Origin: Chloroflexota bacterium
Lineage (GTDB): Bacteria > Chloroflexota > Limnocylindria > Limnocylindrales > CSP1-4
Length of the DNA stretch: 26,934 nt
Assembly (NCBI GenBank): GCA_021786265.1
Contig: JAJYNP010000214.1
Coordinates: forward strand, 1 to 26,934
Direction of reading: 5' to 3'
Numbering within the stretch: position 1 is the first letter of the stretch; each line of letters starts with the position of its first letter. The position numbers and the translations under genes were made by a program. The notes beneath the pieces are model-generated. The model was not told the DNA's origin. It made no database searches and saw only the letters and a program-made list of their open reading frames with translations. Below are positions 8,051-14,229 of the stretch, piece by piece.

Positions 8051-8740
8051 TCAGTTGGTCGGCTCAATGGCCATGACCGTTCGGTCCGACATGGGCAGGG
8101 TCGAAGCCTGAGAGCCGCCGATCAACCGGATGGCGCCAGCGAGGGGCGTGGTCAGGTGATAGGTGTACGAGATGCTGACCCCGAGTTCATCGGCTGGCGA
8201 GCCGCTGACGCGGCTTGACGCCGGCCAGGCGGGACTGGAGGGACCGGTGAAGTCGAGGGGAGGTGGGTTCTGCTGACAGGGCACGAGTGGGCCGGCGCCC
8301 GGCGTGTAATTCCACACGTTGGAGGTGTTCGCTATTGGGTTGCCGGCATTGTCTGCCTTGTAGATCGTGATGGATCGCACATATGACAGGGCAACCATCG
8401 AGCCCGGCGATTTCAGCACCCGTTCCACAGCAGCGATGATCAGGGGGTCCACATCATTGCCCGTCATCTTTCGGGGGCTTCCGGTGACCGCATCGACGCA
8501 GGACGGGTCGAGGTTCGTGCCGCCGCTGCCTACCCCGGACGCCAAAGCGGCCCCGGTCCTCGCACCCTCACGAGAGGCGTAATCGATCGACAGGTAGTCG
8601 TTGAGCGCGAATCCGAACTCGAGCATGACGAGAAGGATGACCAGAAAGACGGGGACGAGCATCGAGAACTCGACCAGGGCTTGACCCCGAGACGGGGGTG
8701 ACTTGGCCGCACGATCTGCCCGGTCTCGCCCACCGTTCAT
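8051..8740 (-). CDS. TadE-like minor pilin protein (second copy)
   Basis: The 229-aa protein starts at the ATG at 8738-8740, which overlaps the stop of the preceding tadE gene (ATGA) and has GGAG 8 bases upstream. A basic leader (RDRADRAAKSPPSRG) precedes GQALVEFSMLVPVFLVILLVMLEFGFALNDYLSIDYASREGAR, the classic TadE motif. G|QALVE has the Glu+5 expected by a TadV/CpaA-type prepilin peptidase. The rest is extracytoplasmic, with two Cys (DPSCVD, LVPCQQ) that could form a disulfide. It is longer than typical TadE (about 130-190 aa). It is co-transcribed with its neighbours. I infer a pseudopilin-like subunit. Confidence 0.87.
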   Translation of the reverse strand: MNGGRDRADRAAKSPPSRGQALVEFSMLVPVFLVILLVMLEFGFALNDYLSIDYASREGARTGAALASGVGSGGTNLDPSCVDAVTGSPRKMTGNDVDPLIIAAVERVLKSPGSMVALSYVRSITIYKADNAGNPIANTSNVWNYTPGAGPLVPCQQNPPPLDFTGPSSPAWPASSRVSGSPADELGVSISYTYHLTTPLAGAIRLIGGSQASTLPMSDRTVMAIEPTN

Positions 8741-9345
8741 AGGACCGGCTCCATGCGCATGACGTTGGACCAGGTGAGATCGAGCCAACCCTGTGAGGAG
8801 CCGGGCAGAAATGGAAGGAGATTCGGTAGTGGCGTGTGATAGTAATAGCGGTAGGTGACCCCCACGCCGATCGTGTCGAGAGGGACCGTCTGCCCAGTCT
8901 GGTCATTCAGACAACCCTTGAGGTCGTTGCAGCGAGCGCTGGATGGGTAGCTGGCCGATCCGACAAGCGAATAGGGCAGTGATCCGAACGGACACGTAAT
9001 GGTGCCCGTTCGTTGGTAGACGTCCTGGACTCCGGGTACGGCCTTGCCGGATCGATCGGCCTGGAAGATCGTGACCGTCTGGATATCGGCGTCGACGAGC
9101 GGCGGCGTCACGTCCTCATCCACCTTCTGGAGGATGGTGCAGTCCGCCGTACTCTGGTCGCCCGCCTCCGCCGCGATCAACGACGCATCTCGTGTCGTGA
9201 AGTTGATTGCCAGGGTGCCGTTGAACATGAAAGCGAACTCGATCAGCCCGATCAGCAGGAGCAGGAAGATCGGGATGACCAGAGAGAACTCCACCAGCGA
9301 CTGGCCGCCGTCGGTCCATGTCGGTGGATCGCGTTGCGTTGGCAT
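8737..9345 (-). CDS. TadE-like minor pilin protein (first copy)
   Basis: The 202-aa protein begins MPTQRDPPTWTDGG and then GQSLVEFSLVIPIFLLLLIGLIEFAFMFNGTLAINFTTRDAS, the TadE N-terminal helix with a G|QSLVE prepilin-type site (Glu+5). The exported part has four Cys (TADCTI, ITCPFG, SARCND, KGCLND), compatible with two disulfides. It is the first gene of the tadE-tadE-tadG-like run and so carries the operon's promoter in 9346-9595. A weak GAGG lies 5 bases before the ATG. It overlaps the next gene by 4 bp. It resembles the next TadE over the helix but diverges in the exported domain, so the two probably play different structural roles. Confidence 0.87.
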   Translation of the reverse strand: MPTQRDPPTWTDGGQSLVEFSLVIPIFLLLLIGLIEFAFMFNGTLAINFTTRDASLIAAEAGDQSTADCTILQKVDEDVTPPLVDADIQTVTIFQADRSGKAVPGVQDVYQRTGTITCPFGSLPYSLVGSASYPSSARCNDLKGCLNDQTGQTVPLDTIGVGVTYRYYYHTPLPNLLPFLPGSSQGWLDLTWSNVMRMEPVL

Positions 9346-9595
9346 ACTGGCCTCGTATGGAGAAACGAACCGGCTGTTCGCGAGGCTGTACGCTATCGGC
9401 AGAACCTTACTGAGTGAATATCCGGCGAGGATGTGGTGGCATGGCGCACCACTTCATGACGTCCGGCGCATGATTCGCAAGCAGAACCGTAAGCAATTGC
9501 GTGCCATTGGTGTGCAACGCACACCCACTTCGGACCGCATAATGCAAGCAATCGAGCAAGGTCCGCCGGTGCCATGGAGCGCAGGCAGCGGTGAA
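9346..9595. promoter_or_regulatory. 250-bp non-coding region between kinase and tadE genes with several repeats
   Basis: No credible gene lies here. It contains a perfect 7-bp hairpin GGTGTGC-AAC-GCACACC (9509-9525), a 6-bp one GTGGTG...CACCAC (9433-9452), and repeated AAGCAAT at 9491-9497 and 9546-9552 with AAGCAGA at 9479-9485. The hairpin near 9509 is 70 bp past the kinase stop and lacks a U-run, so it may end kinase transcription weakly or bind protein. Direct repeats like these are a common form of OmpR-family binding site, so the adjacent response regulator could act here. That is inference. Confidence 0.45.
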
Positions 9596-11794
9596 TCAGG
9601 CCGGTTCGACCGCCAGTTCCGCCGGAATCGTGAAGGCGAAGATCGCGCCACCACCGGGTGCATCTTCGTACCAGATGCGGCCCCCCATCGAGCGCAACAG
9701 GCGGCGGGCGACGTTCAATCCAAGACCCGTGCCATCTTGATCGGCGGCGTTCGCCCCCCGCTGGAAGCGCTCGAAGATGCGAGTCCGATCGGCGGCTGGG
9801 ACGCCCGCTCCCTCGTCACGGACCCGTACCACGAACGCGTGGCTCGCGGCGGCATCCGCATGCTCGGAGGACGAAGCCCGTGGCTGCGCCGCGATCTCGA
9901 CGTGGATCGGACCCGCCGGCGCGTAGCGCAGCGCGTTGTCGAGGAGCACCCATAGGACCTGCTCGACACCCGCGCGGTCGGCGACCGCGAGCGCACCGGC
10001 GCTCCCGTCGACGAGGTCGAGTGGCCGGTCGGCGCCCTGCGCATCCCAGACGCGCTGCACGAGCGGGGCCAGGGCGAAGATGTCGGCCTCGGGTTCGTAC
10101 GCCCCCGCATCCAGGCGGGACAGCGTCAGGAGCTGCTCGACCACGTGGGCGAGCCGATCGGCGTTCGCATGGATCGCACGCGCCCGCTCCGCCACGTTGG
10201 CGGCCGGCTGGTCGGCCAGGTCGTCGGACATCACGAGAACTCGGGTGAGCGGGCTCTGCAGGTTGTGGCTCACACCGCGCAGGAAGTCGCGCTGGAGCTC
10301 GTTGACGCGACCCAGGCGGACGGCACGCCGGCTGGTCTCGGCAAAGAGCCCCGCGTCGCGGACCACGACCCCGGCCTGGCGAGCGAACAACTCGAACAGG
10401 GCATGGTCGGCGGTCGACCAGCCCGCCACGTCCGGCGACCAGCACTCGAGCACGGGGGCGTCCGGCTGTCCCCAGATCCGGGCCCGGGCGACAGATGCGC
10501 CATCCGGCGGCGCATCGACCACCGAGGCGGGATCGACCGCCTGGACGTGACCGTCGGGAGTGACCAGACGGCAGCCATCGAGCTCGAAGACCCCACGGGC
10601 CGCGGCGACCACGTCGGCGGCGAGCGCCTCCGGCGCGCGGTCGGGGCGCAGGTTGTCGAGCGCGTCGACCGACTGCCAGACGAGGCGTTCCCGGCGTTCG
10701 AGTGCGGCGGCCAGCCGATTGTGAGACCCCGCGAGACGCTCGAGCGGATCCCGGTCGCCGGCGGGCAGGCGGATCGCGAGGTCGCCGCGTGCGACGGCCG
10801 TGATTCCGTCGCCGACCGGCTGCAGGCGCTGACGCAGTCGCTTTGAGAGATAGAGGGTCAGCAGGAGCGCGAGCGCCAGGGTGAGGGCGAGCGTCGCCAC
10901 CAGGTACAGCCGCAGGTCGTTGCCCAGGATGCCCACGGCGGAGAGTTCGCTCATCACGGCCACCGCGCCGATGACCTGGCCGTCGGGGCCGGTGAGTGCG
11001 GTGATGGCGTCGACGAGGTCCGGCGCCGGATGCTGGACGACGGTCCCGCCGGCGGGGAGCCCGGCGACGTCCGGCGTCCCGAGCTCTTGCGCCAGCACGC
11101 GATCGCTCTGCACGAGCGCCCTCCCGCGACGGTCGTAGACCGCCACGTCGATGTTGGTGAGCTGGCGCACCTGCAGGGCAAAACGCGCGTCGATCCGCCG
11201 CGCGAAGGCCATGACCGCCGGATGCGTGGCCGCGAGCGCGACGCCCGGCCCGGTGCGGCCCGCGAGGTCGATGGTGCCCGTGGCGACGAGGTAGAGGCCG
11301 GTGCCCAGGTCGGCGTAGGCCGGGACCCGCGTGGCGGTAGCGGGCTGCATGGCCCCCGCCGGGCGGAGGAAGGCCTCGAGCCGGGGCGTCACTGCAGGGT
11401 CGCCCGCGGCGATCACGTGGGAACCGATGAGCAGGACCGCCGCGTCCACGTGACCCTGGTCAACCTGGAAGTCAGTCACCGTGCTGCGGATGTCGGCCTC
11501 GTTGTCGCCGGCGACATCGGCCTGCAGCACGCTCCAACCGGTGTAGCTGTCGAGAAGGGTCTGCAGGTCGGATGCGTCGCGAGCCAGGATGGACGCGACG
11601 CTGCCGGCCGCCTCCTGTGTCCGCGTGTCAGCCTCCTGGCCGACCACGATCCCCGCCTGCCGCAGGGCCAGGACACCGAAGAGGAGGAGTGGCAGCGTGG
11701 CGAGCAGCAGCTGCGAGAGGGTCTGTTCGCGTTCGTACGAGAGCCACCGCCGCCGCGGCGACTCGTGGTCGCGGGCGTCAGGTGGCTGTGTCAC
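9596..11794 (-). CDS. Membrane sensor histidine kinase
   Basis: The 732-aa protein starts at a GTG overlapping the response-regulator stop (GTGA). Order: TM1 about 28-50; extracytoplasmic sensor about 51-290, resembling CHASE4/double-Cache domains (DLQTLLDSYTGWSVL near 76, NIDVAVYDRRGRALVQSD near 214); TM2 about 294-317; HAMP about 318-365; GAF-like segment about 388-485; HisKA with phospho-acceptor His510 in RGVSHNLQSPLTRVL; HATPase with N box LLDNALRYAP (Asn620), G1 RDEGAGVP, F box IFERFQRG and G2 GTGLGLNVARRLL. All catalytic boxes are intact. The H box reads SHNLQSPL instead of the common SHELRTPL. It pairs with the upstream regulator. The extracytoplasmic sensor suggests an envelope or small-molecule signal. 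Likely outputs are the flanking surface genes. Confidence 0.92.
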   Translation of the reverse strand: MTQPPDARDHESPRRRWLSYEREQTLSQLLLATLPLLLFGVLALRQAGIVVGQEADTRTQEAAGSVASILARDASDLQTLLDSYTGWSVLQADVAGDNEADIRSTVTDFQVDQGHVDAAVLLIGSHVIAAGDPAVTPRLEAFLRPAGAMQPATATRVPAYADLGTGLYLVATGTIDLAGRTGPGVALAATHPAVMAFARRIDARFALQVRQLTNIDVAVYDRRGRALVQSDRVLAQELGTPDVAGLPAGGTVVQHPAPDLVDAITALTGPDGQVIGAVAVMSELSAVGILGNDLRLYLVATLALTLALALLLTLYLSKRLRQRLQPVGDGITAVARGDLAIRLPAGDRDPLERLAGSHNRLAAALERRERLVWQSVDALDNLRPDRAPEALAADVVAAARGVFELDGCRLVTPDGHVQAVDPASVVDAPPDGASVARARIWGQPDAPVLECWSPDVAGWSTADHALFELFARQAGVVVRDAGLFAETSRRAVRLGRVNELQRDFLRGVSHNLQSPLTRVLVMSDDLADQPAANVAERARAIHANADRLAHVVEQLLTLSRLDAGAYEPEADIFALAPLVQRVWDAQGADRPLDLVDGSAGALAVADRAGVEQVLWVLLDNALRYAPAGPIHVEIAAQPRASSSEHADAAASHAFVVRVRDEGAGVPAADRTRIFERFQRGANAADQDGTGLGLNVARRLLRSMGGRIWYEDAPGGGAIFAFTIPAELAVEPA

Positions 11795-12585
11795 GCAGCG
11801 GGGACCAGCCGATAGCCCACGCCGCGCTCCGTGAGCAGGTAGCGGGGGTGGTCGGGGTCGATCTCGATCTTCTGGCGCAGTCGCCGGATCGCCACCCAGA
11901 CATACGACGCGTCGGCCGCGTCGACTTCGCTCCAGCCGTGCAGGGTGAGCTGCTCCGTGCTCACCACCTTGCCCAGGTTGGCCGCAAGGGCCGTGAGCAC
12001 GCGCACCTCGGTCGGGCTCAGCTTCACGTGCTTGCCGGCCACGAAACACTCTTTCCGCTCGGGCACGAGCGTCAGGTCCGGGCCCAGTCGGATCTCCCGG
12101 CCGGGGATCAGCGCGCCCAGCCGTTGCCGGACTCGCTTGATCCGCGCACGCAGCTCGGGATACTCGAAGGGCTTCGTGATGTAGTCCTCGGCGTAGCGCT
12201 CGATCAGCTTGACCTTGCTTTCGCCCGCCGTGATGGCCGAGAGCACGATGATCGGCAGGTCGGCGCGCCGCTTGATCTGCGCGGCCACCTCCTCGCCGTC
12301 CATGCCGGGCATCATCAGGTCGAGCACGATGATCTCGGGCCACCCCTTGTCGAGCCGCTGGAGCGCCTCCTTGCCTGAGCGCGCGGTCGACACGCTGAAC
12401 CCGTCGCGCTTGAGGCGCTCGGCGAGCTGGACCAATAGCTGGACATCGTCGTCGACGAGCAGAACCCGTCGCGCGGCAGGCCGGCCCCGACGTGCGCCGG
12501 AGAGCAGGCGACGTTCAGTGGCTCGCCCCGTTCCCGTTTCCTGCGGCGCTGTTGGTTCGCCCGCCGTTGGCCTTGCCATTTGCAT
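11791..12585 (-). CDS. OmpR/PhoB-family response regulator
   Basis: About 264 aa from the ATG at 12583-12585. The receiver (from about residue 40) has the acidic pocket VLLVDDD, phospho-acceptor Asp in IIVLDLMMPGMDG (about 89), conserved Ser/Thr in IIVLSAIT and Lys in DYITKPF. The C-terminal winged helix (VKLSPTEVRVLTALAANLGKVVS...YVWVAIRRLRQKIEIDPDHPRYLLTERGVGYRLVP) is Trans_reg_C. The start is uncertain: no ATG, GTG or TTG lies just before the receiver, so every plausible start overlaps the end of the upstream lipoprotein gene by about 65-70 bp, leaving an unusual 40-residue basic/Thr-rich N-terminal extension. GGAGGGG about 12 bases upstream supports this ATG. It is coupled to the kinase by a 4-bp overlap. 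Confidence 0.92.
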   Translation of the reverse strand: MQMARPTAGEPTAPQETGTGRATERRLLSGARRGRPAARRVLLVDDDVQLLVQLAERLKRDGFSVSTARSGKEALQRLDKGWPEIIVLDLMMPGMDGEEVAAQIKRRADLPIIVLSAITAGESKVKLIERYAEDYITKPFEYPELRARIKRVRQRLGALIPGREIRLGPDLTLVPERKECFVAGKHVKLSPTEVRVLTALAANLGKVVSTEQLTLHGWSEVDAADASYVWVAIRRLRQKIEIDPDHPRYLLTERGVGYRLVPAA

Positions 12586-13750
12586 TGCTGTTCCCGACCC
12601 CTCCGGCGTTCGTGTTTCCCGCGGCATTCACCGTGTTGCCTGGATTGTCGCTCGCATTGTGGTTTCCATTGCTGCCTGAGTCAGGCGCGGCAATAGTGGG
12701 GCCCCTGCCATTGACATTGACACCGGCGTTGCCGCTCGCGTTTTCATTGGTGGCGGCGTTGGTGGTCGGGTTACCGGCCGCGTTAGCACGTTGGGTGCCG
12801 GCGGCGTTGCCGTTTGCGTTGCCATTCCCGCCGTTGCCCCTGCCTCCGGGGACGCCGCTGGTTCCAGCACCGGTGCCGCTGGGGTCGTGGGTTCCGGTGA
12901 CGGGCGCGTGACCGTTGGCCTTGCCGTTTGCCTTGCCATTTCCGACACCATTGCCGTTCCCCTGGTTGCTGCCATTCACGCTACCGTTGCCATTCCCGCT
13001 GTTGCCCCTGCTCTCGGGAACACCGCTGGTTCCAGCACCGGCGCCGCTGGGGATGGGGGTGCCGATAACGTGCCCGTGGCCATTTGCCTTGCCATTTCCG
13101 ACGCCATTGCCGTTCCCCAGGGCGTTCCCGTTGCCAGCGCCGTTCCCGACGCCCTTGTCGCTCCCATTTCCGAGGCCGTTCCCGTGGCCAGTCCCGTTGC
13201 CGACACCGTTTCCGTGACCCAGCCCCTTGCCCCCGGCGTTGCCGCCTCCGGAGCCGGGAGTCGACGCCCAGGCAGGCGGCCCGTGAGGCGGATCCGGCCG
13301 GGGCACCTCGGCCGACCCGAGGCCCCCGCTGGGTTGGGCAGGCGATGCCGGCGTGGCGGTGAAGCCTGGCGGTAGCACGCGAACGACGATCCCGGTCGGC
13401 GGTCCGCTCGAGCCGAAGCTGATCGCCAGTACGACGCCGGCGCTGTTCCGGAACAGGAACCACCCCGCCTCTTCGCCCATCGGGAGATACCCCGCCACTT
13501 TCAGCTCGGCGGTGTAGGCGAGCCGGGCCTCGGCTGGCGGCAGGTTCGACGTGAAGCCGTACACCCTGGCGTTCGCGTCCGTTCCGCCGCCCTGCGCGCC
13601 CATGACAAGCGTGGCCTGCGCCGGCATCGGGATGTCCGAGGGCAGCGCCACCTGCGAGGGCGCTCCGCTGCCCCCTGTCGCACACGCGGCGGCCAGCACT
13701 GCGGCCCCGACAAGTGCCCCGTACGTCAAGCGCGCGTTCCGAAACTTCAC
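12515..13750 (-). CDS. Envelope lipoprotein-like protein with long Gly/Asn-rich repeat tail
   Basis: The 411-aa protein starts at a GTG (13748-13750). The N-terminus has a basic leader and hydrophobic stretch ending VLAAAC-ATGG, a slightly degenerate lipobox with Cys23. Residues about 30-135 form a compact domain (ATLVMGAQGGG, PPAEARLAYTAELKVAGYLPM, GWFLFRNSAGVVLAISFG, GIVVRVLPPGF) resembling small actinobacterial/Chloroflexi lipoprotein domains in which a Y..L...G motif precedes a pair of beta strands. From about residue 165 to the end it is almost entirely Gly, Asn, Ala and Ser (runs such as GNGNGVGNGKANG), with an internal duplication. Function unknown; the tail may be a flexible or matrix-forming surface segment. 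It leads the block with the two-component genes, so it could be a co-sensor or a target. Confidence 0.8.
   Translation of the reverse strand: MKFRNARLTYGALVGAAVLAAACATGGSGAPSQVALPSDIPMPAQATLVMGAQGGGTDANARVYGFTSNLPPAEARLAYTAELKVAGYLPMGEEAGWFLFRNSAGVVLAISFGSSGPPTGIVVRVLPPGFTATPASPAQPSGGLGSAEVPRPDPPHGPPAWASTPGSGGGNAGGKGLGHGNGVGNGTGHGNGLGNGSDKGVGNGAGNGNALGNGNGVGNGKANGHGHVIGTPIPSGAGAGTSGVPESRGNSGNGNGSVNGSNQGNGNGVGNGKANGKANGHAPVTGTHDPSGTGAGTSGVPGGRGNGGNGNANGNAAGTQRANAAGNPTTNAATNENASGNAGVNVNGRGPTIAAPDSGSNGNHNASDNPGNTVNAAGNTNAGGVGNSNANGKANGGRTNSAAGNGNGASH
12520..13250 (-). repeat. Coding low-complexity Gly-Asn repeat region with a ~168-bp duplication
   Basis: The strand is dominated by GGNAAY/GGCAAY-type hexamers encoding Gly-Asn. 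A larger unit is present twice. The segment encoding GNGNGVGNGKANG...TSGVPESRGN (around 12990-13120) matches GNGNGVGNGKANGKANG...TSGVPGGRGN (around 12830-12965), with an offset of about 168 bp plus a 12-bp KANG insertion in the second copy. Such arrays are prone to slippage and recombination, so copy number may vary between strains or be misassembled. Confidence 0.75.
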
Positions 13751-14229
13751 GAATGCGAACCGCCCTGAACTGTGTCCCGTACCCCCGGCGCACCATCGTA
13801 GCAGTGGTTCGTGGATCCACGTTCACGCTCGCGGTTATTCGCAAACTGCACTGCAATGTTCCTGCAGGGTGCGCGGCAAGGTGCAGCCGGTTGAGGTGCG
13901 GATATCCTGGACGCTGACCTGATCATGAGCCTCGCATTATCGGCGAGAGGCGCATGGAATCATGCAAGGTTGGTTAGCTCACTGCCGTGGTTCGATGTGT
14001 ACGCGGAGCGATGACTCGCTGCCGTCCATGGTGCTGCTGGTCACCGGAAAGTGCGTCCCATGTCCCTCATTGTGCGTGTAATCGGCCACAAGTCTCACCG
14101 AAAGTACTGGACGAACCAGGTACCAATGGACAAGAATGGCCCGGGCAGGTAATGGATCCGTCCGGCCCTGTCCTGCCGGACAACTGCACTCATTCGAAGG
14201 TCCTCGCGTATCGAGGGAGGCTGGTATCG
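13751..14229. promoter_or_regulatory. 479-bp divergent control region between lipoprotein and adhesin genes
   Basis: I see no gene here. The sequence is less GC-rich than its surroundings. It holds a hairpin CTCGC-ATTATCG-GCGAG (13931-13947), another GCATG-GAAT-CATGC (13952-13965), TGATCA (13920-13925) and two ATCATG boxes (13922-13927, 13959-13964) within 50 bp. I could not assign a confident promoter for the adhesin. The length allows a long 5' leader for it. I found no known riboswitch core. Confidence 0.5.
13795..13821 (-). promoter_or_regulatory. Extended -10 promoter with adjacent 12-bp palindrome, lipoprotein gene
   Basis: On the minus strand TGC-TACGAT (13795-13803) is an extended -10 element 44 bp before the GTG start. 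Just upstream a perfect palindrome CGTGGATCCACG lies at 13810-13821, in the spacer/-35 position, with no good -35 hexamer. This layout suits an activator or repressor site. Promoter and operator roles are inferred. Confidence 0.45.

Noticed and set aside
9393..9575. Short minus-strand frame in the kinase-tadE gap
   Set aside because: No ribosome site or recognisable pattern; the region looks regulatory.
9596..12343. Single 915-aa frame joining kinase and part of the regulator region
   Set aside because: The upstream part is an alternate frame of the response regulator; the kinase is better started at the GTG at 11794, which overlaps the regulator stop.
12515..13250. CRISPR or tandem-repeat array
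   Set aside because: The repeats are codon-phased Gly-Asn coding units without uniform spacers.
13987..14229. Upstream extension of the adhesin reading frame
   Set aside because: The extension has no signal-peptide character. The ATG at 14230 has a ribosome site and is followed directly by a signal sequence.
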